From: Oscillospiraceae bacterium
GTDB taxonomy: Bacteria > Bacillota > Clostridia > Oscillospirales > Oscillospiraceae
Assembly: GCA_009785655.1 (NCBI GenBank)
Contig: WQVW01000019.1
Span: forward strand, 1-12,997
Reading direction: 5' to 3'
Length of the DNA: 12,997 bases
Positions 6,791 to 12,997 of this stretch are shown one piece after another. The notes below the pieces were generated by a model. The model had not been told where the DNA came from. It was given only the letters and a program-made list of their open reading frames with translations, and ran no database searches. The translations under genes and the position numbers were made by a program. Every line of letters starts with the position of its first letter. Within the stretch, counting starts at the first letter, position 1.

Positions 6791-7813
6791 ATGAAAGACT
6801 TCAAGGGAAAAATCGCGTTTATCACAGGGGGCGCCTCTGGCGCTGGCCTGGGACAGGCAAAAGTGTTCGCAAAAGCAGGCATGAAAGTGGTTATCACCGA
6901 TGTGCGTATTGACGCGCTGCATAGTGCTGTCAGCGAAATTGTCGAGTATTCCGGCTGTGACGTCGCTGACGTGCTTCCGCTGTGCTTCGATTTGACTGAC
7001 CGTAAAGCATACACTTCCGCTGCGGATACGGTGGAAAAAGTATTCGGCGGCCCGCCGCATCTGCTGATTCAGACGGCCGGCGTCAACTCATTCGGACCGA
7101 TTGAAGCATCCACATTTGACGATTTTGATTGGGTCATGGGCGTTTGCCTGGATCACGTTGTCAACGGCTTGGTACTCTTTGTTCCGCGTATGATCAAAGC
7201 GTACGGCGGTAAAGACGGCGTTGCCAGAGAAGAATTCCACGTGGCATGCACATCATCCATGGGCGCGTTCATGGCAGGCTCTACCTGCGGCCCATACTGC
7301 GCCGCCAAAGCTGCTGCAAACAACCTGATGTACAGCTATGCTGATGCGCTGGCTCCATATGGCGGCGGTTCAACAGTGCTGTGCCCAGGAAACATCAACT
7401 CCAACATCGGCGACGCTGAAAAGCATCGTCCGGAACATCTGCGCAACACAGGTTATCACGTATCTGAAGGCACAATGGCACACTTGAGATCAGTTCACGC
7501 CGGCGGCATTGATCCGATCGAACTGGGCGAGATTCTTAAAGAAGCGATTGAAAGCGGCCGTATCATTGCACTGCCGTTCAGCGATCCCAACACGTGGGGA
7601 CCGATGCTGCGTAATTCAAACGCGATTATTGAAGACTACCTCCTAACAGCGGCAGAGCGTCAGAAAATAATGGAAGAGCGCATGGCCGAAATGATGAAAA
7701 ATAGACCGGAAGGCGACAACCCGGGCGCGTGGACGGTGCCGGAAGGTGCTGAGCGTTTCGGTATGGCTCGCAAAGATCTGGACTATGTGGACCCTAACAA
7801 AAAAGCAAAATAG
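6791..7813 (+). CDS. Short-chain dehydrogenase/reductase (SDR) with C-terminal extension
   Basis: A 340-residue cytoplasmic oxidoreductase. The N-terminal Rossmann fold carries TGGASGAG (12-19). Asp37 at the end of beta-strand 2 (VVITDVR) suggests NAD(H) rather than NADP(H). TAG (95-97) stands where classical SDRs have NNAG. The catalytic Ser is in SSMG (155-158), and YCAAK gives Tyr169 and Lys173. The protein is about 80-90 residues longer than a classical SDR of 250; the extra tail, from about 255, is charged and includes MEERMAEMMKNRPEGDNPG. The start ATG at 6791 follows GGAGG (6779-6783). The upstream anion transporter shares its putative operator, so the substrate may be a hydroxy acid or sugar acid that is taken up, but this is inference. 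Membership of the SDR superfamily is near certain; the exact reaction is unknown. Confidence 0.92.
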   Translation: MKDFKGKIAFITGGASGAGLGQAKVFAKAGMKVVITDVRIDALHSAVSEIVEYSGCDVADVLPLCFDLTDRKAYTSAADTVEKVFGGPPHLLIQTAGVNSFGPIEASTFDDFDWVMGVCLDHVVNGLVLFVPRMIKAYGGKDGVAREEFHVACTSSMGAFMAGSTCGPYCAAKAAANNLMYSYADALAPYGGGSTVLCPGNINSNIGDAEKHRPEHLRNTGYHVSEGTMAHLRSVHAGGIDPIELGEILKEAIESGRIIALPFSDPNTWGPMLRNSNAIIEDYLLTAAERQKIMEERMAEMMKNRPEGDNPGAWTVPEGAERFGMARKDLDYVDPNKKAK

Positions 7814-7837
7814 TCTCAGATTCTATATCAACAAGAC

Positions 7838-7869
7838 AAAACCGGCAGGACGAATGTCCTGCCGGTTTT
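7838..7869. terminator. Strong bidirectional intrinsic terminator
   Basis: Perfect 14-bp arms (7838-7851 and 7856-7869) with a GAAT loop. The stem begins with AAAA and ends with TTTT, so both strands get a U run. It lies between the convergent dehydrogenase and TraX genes and can end both transcripts. Confidence 0.92.
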
Positions 7870-7917
7870 CAACTTATATAAACCGCGCCACTGAACAAAA
7901 TGCGACGCCACTTGCTT

Positions 7918-8730
7918 TTATCCCAGGCCAAATATTCCAAACAGCCGGAAATCATTGAGACCCATCACAATGGCTATCATCGCCAAAATCGCCAGATGAA
8001 GCGGATATGCGGCGTAGAACAGGTACTTCACACTCCGCCCGCGCTGCCCGTTATATGCCCGAATAAGCGGGATGGCACCGAACATACCGAGAGGAAAAGC
8101 AATAAGCATTGGCGCGGCCGATGCCGCAGTACCGTACAGATCCATTAATTCAGCAAATTCAGGCATCGCGGCGAAGAACGGCGCACTGAAAAGCGCAATG
8201 ACACCAAGCATAAGCAATCCGCTGACAAGCTGCGCACCCCCTGAAACAACAGGAGGAACCGCCCGTCTCGCTTTCTCGGATTTTATCAGGCGGTACAAGA
8301 ACACCAACAACGGCCCGAAAATTCCCCAGTTGAATGCCAAGGATGCAATCATTATGCCGATAAACACCAGCGCAAACAATCCGCGTCTTTGCATCCGGTC
8401 GTATAGCTTGAGGATAAAAATCCCCAACAGCAGTGTAAACATAATGTTAAGCTGGAAGTTCGTTTGAAACATGAACATGAACGGAATCTGCGAAACCAGT
8501 CCGAAAATCAATAATCGGATCATGTATTTCGTCATATTTGACGTGTGCTTATACCCTTCCACAAGCAGGAACGCCATGATTGGGAACGTCAAGCCGCCCG
8601 CCGCGTTTAACGGCCATTGCAGCCAATACGGCACAATATCAGCCAGCGCGATGGCCGTATGCTGCATGATCATGCCGGTTATCGCGATGATTTTCAGCCA
8701 AAATGCATTGATACCAACAGATTTTTCCAT
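7918..8730 (-). CDS. TraX-family multi-pass membrane protein
   Basis: The product has 270 residues and about eight hydrophobic segments. The opening, with AFWLKIIAITGMIMQHTA (about 9-26) and FPIMAFLLVEGYKHTSN, is typical of the TraX family (Pfam PF05857). TraX of the F plasmid N-acetylates F pilin; chromosomal members in Clostridia are common and mostly uncharacterised, with a fold related to membrane acyltransferases. His24 and the EGY(K/R)HT segment are the family hallmarks I can see. The ATG at 8730 follows GGGTGGG with about 8 nt spacing. No conjugation genes are nearby, so a role in pilus assembly is unlikely here; acylation of a surface glycan or protein is a guess. It is monocistronic, between its own promoter and the shared terminator. 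Confidence 0.88.
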   Translation of the reverse strand: MEKSVGINAFWLKIIAITGMIMQHTAIALADIVPYWLQWPLNAAGGLTFPIMAFLLVEGYKHTSNMTKYMIRLLIFGLVSQIPFMFMFQTNFQLNIMFTLLLGIFILKLYDRMQRRGLFALVFIGIMIASLAFNWGIFGPLLVFLYRLIKSEKARRAVPPVVSGGAQLVSGLLMLGVIALFSAPFFAAMPEFAELMDLYGTAASAAPMLIAFPLGMFGAIPLIRAYNGQRGRSVKYLFYAAYPLHLAILAMIAIVMGLNDFRLFGIFGLG

Positions 8731-8773
8731 TTTTATGTCCCACCCTTACTATTTCCCGTCAATTTGCAAATAC

Positions 8774-8803
8774 AGGATATCACAAACCAATCAACTTTTG
8801 CAA
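8774..8803 (-). promoter_or_regulatory. Promoter of the TraX-family gene
   Basis: On the minus strand TTGCAA (8798-8803) and an extended -10, TGATATCCT, whose hexamer is 8774-8779, are separated by 18 nt. The surrounding TTTGTGATA is shared with the transporter and dehydrogenase upstream regions, but the ACAA half of the dyad is missing here. Confidence 0.55.
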
Positions 8804-8846
8804 TCCTCAGACAGATGGCCGGCAGATATCTGCGCAAAGAATCACA

Positions 8847-8869
8847 AAGGGTGCGCATTGCGCACCCTT
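8847..8869 (-). terminator. Terminator hairpin of the acyl-CoA ligase fusion gene
   Basis: Perfect 10-bp arms AAGGGTGCGC (8847-8856) and GCGCACCCTT (8860-8869) with a 3-nt loop, starting 7 nt after the stop codon. The tail on the minus strand is TGTGATTCTTTG, only moderately U-rich. The sequence resembles the GCGCACAATGTGCGC palindrome at 12233-12251, so it may derive from the same repeat type. Confidence 0.65.
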
Positions 8870-8876
8870 ATCGCTT

Positions 8877-11336
8877 CTATTGCAGACCCAACTTACTCAT
8901 CGCGTCTTCCCGCATTTTGAATTTCTGTATTTTGCCGGAAGCGGTCATCGGGAACTCCGTCACAAACTCAACATAGCTTGGGACTTTCCACTTGGCCATG
9001 TTGGTCAGCACGAAGTCTTTCACTTCTTTTTCCGTCATCTTCACATTGTCTTTTAAGATGATACAGGCCATAATCTCTTCGCCATACTGCTCGGACGGTA
9101 CGCCGATCACCTGTACATCCATGATTTTCGGGTGAGTGTACAAAAACTCTTCAATCTCTTTTGGATAGACGTTCTCGCCACCCCGGATGATCATGTCTTT
9201 CAGCCGCCCGGTGATACGGTAATTGCCGTCAGACCGCTTCACTGCCAGGTCACCTGTGTGCAGCCAACCGTCTTCATCAATTGCCGCGGCGGTGGCGTCC
9301 GGCATTTTGTAATAGCCTTTCATCACATGATATCCGCGTGTGACAAATTCTCCGGTCTCTTCATCCGGGAGCTCGTTGTTCGTACTCGGGTCAACGATCC
9401 TGCACTCAATCCCCGGCAGTTCCCGCCCAACAGTGCCGACCCGGACTTCCACCGAGTCGTCAATTGAACTCATCGTAGCGCCAGGCGAACATTCCGTTTG
9501 GCCAAAGACGATCAATATTTCTGACATGTTCATCTTGTCAATCGCATCCTGCATAACGGATACGGGGCATGTGCTGCCCGCCATGATTCCGGTACGCATA
9601 TGCGCGAAATCTTTGGGGTCGAAATCCTTATGCTCCAGCATCGCGATAAACATCGTTGGCACGCCGTTGATGGCGGTAATCCGCTCTTGCTTCACGCAGG
9701 CCAGCGATGACGTGGGCGAGAAATACGGCAGCGGACACATGGTGGAGCCATGTGCCATCGATGCTGTCATCGACAGCACCATACCGAAACAATGGAACAT
9801 AGGCACATGGATCAAAAACCGATCCGCCGTGGACAGATCCATGCGGTCGCCAATGCATTTTCCATTGTTGACTATATTGTGGTGCGTCAGCATCACGCCT
9901 TTCGGGAATCCGGTTGTGCCTGATGTATATTGCATGTTGCAGACATCGTGCGGACGTGTCAGCGCGGCCAGGCGATGCACTTCTGCCACCGGCACTTTCT
10001 CTGACAACACAGATGCCTCGTCCCAAGTCAGGCAGCCTTTTTGTTTTGAGCTTACGTTGATAATGTTGCGCAAAAACGGCAATCTTCTGCATTTTAACGG
10101 CCTGGTCGAGGACGAATATGCCAACTCTGGGCAAATAGTCTTCATAACGGCAACATAGTCAGAATCCTTGTACCCATCAATCATCACCAACGTGTGGATA
10201 TCTGCCTGACGCAAAAGATATTCCGCCTCGTGGACTTTGTACGAGGTGTTCATCGTCACAAGCACCGCGCCGATTTTAACGGATGCCCAGAACGTGATAA
10301 ACCACTCCGGCACATTCGTTGCCCAAATGCAGACTTTGTCCCCGGGCTTCACGCCCAAAGCGATAAGTGACCTAGCGAACGTGTCAACATCCTCGCGGAA
10401 TTCCCAATATGTCCGCGTGTAATCCAGCGTTGTGTATCTGAACGCGCACTGGTCGGGGAATTCTTCGACCACACGATCCAGCATTTCTGTGAACGTGATA
10501 TCTAAAAGCTCGTCCTTCGGCCAGATAAATTTTCCTGTTTTGCGCCGGTTATCGAAGAGTTTTTCATCTGTTGCGCGATTTCCATTCAACCGATTCATCG
10601 TGTTCACATAGTGCGGCAGTATAATCTCATAATCGTCCAACGCCGGGCGATTGTCATTATCGCGTGACATATCAAGTGTCAGGTGACCCTTATAGTCGAT
10701 TGACCGCAAGGCAATCAACGCATCTGAAATCGGCACATCGCCGTCCCCGGTCATGCATCGTGTCAATTTCCCGCCGGACTCAAAAGAATCACAGACATGT
10801 ACAAGTTTTACATACGCGCCCAGATTACGAATCGTGGCATCCGCCGACTCATGGCCATATCTGTATGTGTGATGCAGATTCCACAACGCGGCCAGATGAT
10901 CACTGGCGAACCGGTCAAGCACACCGCAGAGTCTTGCTGTGTTGGCATAGATGCCCTTTGTCTCAATCAACAGCGTGATATTGGCAGTCTCCGCTTCTTC
11001 CAGCAGCATACCGACCAGGGCGACAATCCGTTCTTCATCGGCGTCTGTCTCAAAATCCATATTGAGACAGACATACGGGGACTTTAGCGTTTTCGCAAGC
11101 TCTATACAATCTGACGCTAATTTCAACGCAGCGTCATAATCGTCCAATTCCTCCGCTCCCGCAGAGACGTTGACTGTAATGCACGGTATTTCAAGCGATT
11201 TTCCACCGGTGCTGCGCGGGGCGGATTGGGGATTGTAACAAAGCTCCAGCCCGTGGAATTCCATTTTTTCAGCCAAGTCGCAATGCTCGTTCCACGAGAG
11301 GTTTTCCCACGCGTTTGATTTATACGAAAGTTTCAT
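8877..11336 (-). CDS. Fusion of xylose-isomerase-like TIM barrel and AMP-forming acyl-CoA ligase
   Basis: This 819-residue protein joins two enzymes. Residues 1 to about 250 form a sugar-phosphate isomerase/epimerase (AP endonuclease 2-like) TIM barrel. Candidate metal residues are Glu125 (LLIETKG), His155/His156 (WNLHHTY, where Asp is more usual than Asn), His180 and Asp183 (VHVCDS) and GDGD (197-200). Residues from about 272 form an acyl/aryl-CoA ligase of the ANL superfamily: P-loop TSGTTGFPKG (471-480), FGQTE (611-615), GWLHTGD (690-696), hinge GRLKD (710-714), RGGENVYPKEIEE (718-730) and the adenylation Lys802 in ASGKIQK. The ligase half most resembles medium/long-chain fatty acyl-CoA ligases, but its acid is unknown. 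I see no internal ribosome binding site at the junction, so one polypeptide is likely. The ATG at 11336 overlaps the stop of the upstream gene (ATGA) after GAGGTG, so the pair is translationally coupled. Confidence 0.92.
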   Translation of the reverse strand: MKLSYKSNAWENLSWNEHCDLAEKMEFHGLELCYNPQSAPRSTGGKSLEIPCITVNVSAGAEELDDYDAALKLASDCIELAKTLKSPYVCLNMDFETDADEERIVALVGMLLEEAETANITLLIETKGIYANTARLCGVLDRFASDHLAALWNLHHTYRYGHESADATIRNLGAYVKLVHVCDSFESGGKLTRCMTGDGDVPISDALIALRSIDYKGHLTLDMSRDNDNRPALDDYEIILPHYVNTMNRLNGNRATDEKLFDNRRKTGKFIWPKDELLDITFTEMLDRVVEEFPDQCAFRYTTLDYTRTYWEFREDVDTFARSLIALGVKPGDKVCIWATNVPEWFITFWASVKIGAVLVTMNTSYKVHEAEYLLRQADIHTLVMIDGYKDSDYVAVMKTICPELAYSSSTRPLKCRRLPFLRNIINVSSKQKGCLTWDEASVLSEKVPVAEVHRLAALTRPHDVCNMQYTSGTTGFPKGVMLTHHNIVNNGKCIGDRMDLSTADRFLIHVPMFHCFGMVLSMTASMAHGSTMCPLPYFSPTSSLACVKQERITAINGVPTMFIAMLEHKDFDPKDFAHMRTGIMAGSTCPVSVMQDAIDKMNMSEILIVFGQTECSPGATMSSIDDSVEVRVGTVGRELPGIECRIVDPSTNNELPDEETGEFVTRGYHVMKGYYKMPDATAAAIDEDGWLHTGDLAVKRSDGNYRITGRLKDMIIRGGENVYPKEIEEFLYTHPKIMDVQVIGVPSEQYGEEIMACIILKDNVKMTEKEVKDFVLTNMAKWKVPSYVEFVTEFPMTASGKIQKFKMREDAMSKLGLQ

Positions 11337-12175
11337 GATTCACCTCTTGATTTAGAGAGTGCCGCCAGTTCCGCGCCGGTGCGCTGAAGGGCCGCATCAT
11401 TGACATGATATGAAATGCCAAGGGATTCACCCCGGACTTTGATTATGTTCAGAAATTGCTCCAGCGACAGTGTACGGGGCTTCCCAGCACACGATGAGAG
11501 CTTGATCTGCCCTACACCCATCTTAACGCCCATCAGTGCGGCGGCAGAGCCGAGACCCAGGTTATCGGTACAGTGCAGTGACAGCGTATGTTTTTTCAAT
11601 TCCGGCACGGAATCCAAGACAGATGCAATGAAATCCTGCATCTCTTCCGGCAGCATTTCACCGACTGAGTCGCAGAGCGTGATTGTCCCGGCACCGGCCT
11701 TGATGGCGGCTTTCAACACATCTTTCAAAAACGCAGGATCGCTGCGTGTCGCGTCTATCGCCGTGAACTCAACGTCCTCACACAGTTTCCGGCAGTATCC
11801 GGTTATGTCGCTGATTAAAGGCAGTGCTTTGTCGGCTTTCATCTGATACATATATTCCATCTGCACCGTTGACGTCGGCATGGATACATTCATCCGCGGG
11901 CGTTTGGCCTTGGAAAGCGACAACCACGTCCGATCCACACTCTCTTTAGATAACGCAACCGGCACGCAGATACAACTATGCAGCAGTGTGGATGACAGCG
12001 TCCGTATAAATGCCGCGTCGGCCGGCTCTTCCCCGACAAGGCCTGTTTCGATGACATCTATCCGCAGTTTTTCTAACAGTTTCGCGGTCTCCAGTTTTTC
12101 CTTAAAGCTCAAAACCGGCGGATAAGACTGATCCGACTCACGCAATGTGACATCAGCAATTTTAATTTCAAACAT
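11333..12175 (-). CDS. DRE-TIM metallolyase-like protein (isopropylmalate/homocitrate synthase catalytic-domain relative)
   Basis: A 280-residue (beta/alpha)8 protein related to the catalytic domain of 2-isopropylmalate, homocitrate and HMG-CoA lyase enzymes, which condense or cleave an acyl-CoA and a 2-oxoacid. It lacks any C-terminal regulatory domain. Family marks are IADVTLRESDQS (6-17, with Asp8 and Arg12), KLLEKLRIDVIETG (32-45), AKRPRMNVSMPTS (90-102) and DATRSDPAFL (141-150). Three key positions look changed in my manual alignment: the usual Glu of SAEDA is Ile140, the HxH metal pair is HCT (His201, Thr203), and the GERAGN segment is replaced by AGKPRT (230-235). Canonical metal chemistry is therefore doubtful. 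The start at 12175 has only a distant AGGA about 14 nt upstream, but no later Met lies before the DVTLRE motif. It overlaps the ligase fusion gene by 4 nt. Confidence 0.85.
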   Translation of the reverse strand: MFEIKIADVTLRESDQSYPPVLSFKEKLETAKLLEKLRIDVIETGLVGEEPADAAFIRTLSSTLLHSCICVPVALSKESVDRTWLSLSKAKRPRMNVSMPTSTVQMEYMYQMKADKALPLISDITGYCRKLCEDVEFTAIDATRSDPAFLKDVLKAAIKAGAGTITLCDSVGEMLPEEMQDFIASVLDSVPELKKHTLSLHCTDNLGLGSAAALMGVKMGVGQIKLSSCAGKPRTLSLEQFLNIIKVRGESLGISYHVNDAALQRTGAELAALSKSRGES

Positions 12176-12225
12176 TTTTCAACGATTATTCCTTTCGATA
12201 TGGTTAGATATGCACTTCATTGCGG

Positions 12226-12309
12226 CCTGTAGGGGCGCACAATGTGCGCCCGCCAACCTTTAGGAAACGTTACGAAAGGTCACGGGCGAATAATATTCGC
12301 CCCTGCAGG
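12226..12309. repeat. 84-bp MITE-like palindromic element
   Basis: Near-perfect 12-bp inverted ends, CCTGTAGGGGCG (12226-12237) and CGCCCCTGCAGG (12298-12309), match at 11 of 12 bases. Inside them lie two perfect 19-bp palindromes, each with 9-bp arms around one base: GGGCGCACA/TGTGCGCCC (12233-12251) and GGGCGAATA/TATTCGCCC (12284-12302). The core has a third inverted pair, ACCTTT/AAAGGT, near 12256-12280. Elements with GGGGCG...CGCCCC ends are familiar as dispersed repeats in clostridial genomes. It fills most of the ilvE to DRE-TIM intergenic gap and could also act as a processing or termination structure. Confidence 0.7.
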
Positions 12310-12318
12310 GTGGCAGAA

Positions 12319-12333
12319 CAGGTGCAGCACCTG
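12319..12333 (-). terminator. Short hairpin immediately after the ilvE stop
   Basis: Arms CAGGTG (12319-12324) and CACCTG (12328-12333) with a 3-nt loop abut the stop codon of the aminotransferase gene. No U run follows on the minus strand (TTCTGCC). It is at best a weak terminator acting together with the palindromic element beyond it. Confidence 0.3.
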
Positions 12334-12997
12334 CTAAACTTCAACCGTCCAGCCCATGTCATCGGGCGCGTTGCCTGTTTGAATGCCGGACAGCGTATCA
12401 TATACCCTCTGTGCAATCTCTCCGACCGCGCCGTTTTTGATGACAAGGCTTTTGTCTTTTATCAACAGCTTACCGACCGGCGATATCACCGCCGCCGTAC
12501 CGGTGGCGAATATCTCTGTAAGACTGCCGTCTTCAATGGCTTTTGCGACGTCTTCAATCCGGATTTTGCGTTCGGAAACCTTCACACCCCATTTTTGCAA
12601 CAGCGCGATAACGCTGTCTCGCGTTACACCGGGCAAGATCGTCCCCAAAAGCGGCGGGGTGATCACCTCATCGTCAATCACAAAGAATGCGTTCGATGTG
12701 CCGATTTCTTCAACATAGCTATGCTCCACCGCGTCAAGCCACATCACCTGATCACAGCCCATATCCTTCGCCTTTTGCTGGGATTTCAGAGACCCCGCAT
12801 AGTTGCCGCCGACTTTAGCTGCGCCGGTGCCGCCGGGCGCGGCGCGGATGTATTCATCCTCGACAAGTATGTTTGTCGGCTGCAATCCGCCCCCTGGGGT
12901 GTCGTAATACGACCCAACAGGACTCAGTATAATAATAAACTTAAAATGTTCTGCCGGATGTACACCGAGGAACGCGTCATCGGCGATGATAAACGGG
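12334..12997 (-). CDS. ilvE: Branched-chain amino-acid aminotransferase, C-terminal part (cut by window edge)
   Basis: This cytoplasmic PLP enzyme interconverts Leu, Ile and Val with their 2-oxoacids, using glutamate/2-oxoglutarate. The 220 residues present open with PFIIADDAFLGVHP at the window edge and run without a break to the stop, so about 120-140 N-terminal residues are missing. Fold-type IV BCAT marks are YIRAAPGGTGAAKVGGNYAG, with the PLP lysine at fragment residue 61, then EEIGTSN (96-102), LPGVTRDSV and TGTAAVISPVG. The pattern matches the longer BCAT type (human BCAT-like, about 340-355 residues) rather than the E. coli type. An in-frame TTG at 12885 is internal, since homology continues upstream of it. 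It lies upstream of the DRE-TIM gene on the same strand, but the palindromic element and hairpin between them make co-transcription uncertain. Confidence 0.95.
   Translation of the reverse strand, partial: PFIIADDAFLGVHPAEHFKFIIILSPVGSYYDTPGGGLQPTNILVEDEYIRAAPGGTGAAKVGGNYAGSLKSQQKAKDMGCDQVMWLDAVEHSYVEEIGTSNAFFVIDDEVITPPLLGTILPGVTRDSVIALLQKWGVKVSERKIRIEDVAKAIEDGSLTEIFATGTAAVISPVGKLLIKDKSLVIKNGAVGEIAQRVYDTLSGIQTGNAPDDMGWTVEV

Noticed and set aside
9340..10158. A 272-codon plus-strand open frame inside the acyl-CoA ligase gene
   Set aside because: It is antisense to the conserved ligase motifs, with no recognisable domain or start signal.
10560..10620. Separate start of the acyl-CoA ligase half of the fusion
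   Set aside because: Met247 lies near the domain boundary, but no ribosome binding site precedes it and the frame is uninterrupted.
12885..12887. In-frame TTG as the start of a short aminotransferase
   Set aside because: Clear BCAT homology continues upstream to the window edge in the same frame, so the TTG is an internal Leu codon.

Overview
The window looks like a chromosomal segment from a Gram-positive, anaerobic bacterium, most plausibly class Clostridia (Bacillota). This is an inference. It rests on strong AGGAGG-type ribosome binding sites, a lipoprotein binding protein of the DUF3798 type, several extended -10 promoters, a chromosomal TraX-family protein, and short GC-rich palindromic repeats. 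No tRNA, rRNA, CRISPR array, transposase or phage gene was seen.

Layout. (1) Positions 1-2160, minus strand: an ABC importer operon. A DUF3798 lipoprotein comes first, followed across a 93-nt gap holding a perfect 16-bp hairpin by a ribose/galactose-type ATPase that runs off the left edge. (2) 2253-4961, minus: a type II P-type ATPase, probably a Ca2+ pump, with its own promoter and terminator. (3) 5189-7869, plus: a DASS/SLC13-type anion transporter, then a 340-residue short-chain dehydrogenase. Each has its own promoter, and both promoter regions carry the same 12-bp motif, which contains an 11-bp dyad fitting the FadR/GntR operator consensus. A strong bidirectional terminator (7838-7869) closes this block. 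(4) 7918-8803, minus: a TraX-family membrane protein with its own promoter. (5) 8847-12175, minus: two translationally coupled genes. The first is a 280-residue DRE-TIM metallolyase-like protein lacking several canonical metal and catalytic residues. The second is an 819-residue fusion of a xylose-isomerase-like TIM barrel to an acyl-CoA ligase. (6) 12226-12309: an 84-bp repeat-like element made of two perfect 19-bp palindromes inside near-perfect inverted ends. (7) 12334-12997, minus: the C-terminal two thirds of a branched-chain amino-acid aminotransferase (ilvE).

How the genes may work together. The anion transporter and the dehydrogenase look like a co-regulated carboxylate uptake and oxidation pair. 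The fused TIM-barrel/acyl-CoA ligase and the DRE-TIM protein look like one metabolic module that activates an organic acid and then performs or accepts C-C bond chemistry. The neighbouring ilvE could join it at the 2-oxoacid level, but only the ATGA overlap between genes 7 and 8 is direct evidence of coupling. This module is the best candidate for an undescribed system here.
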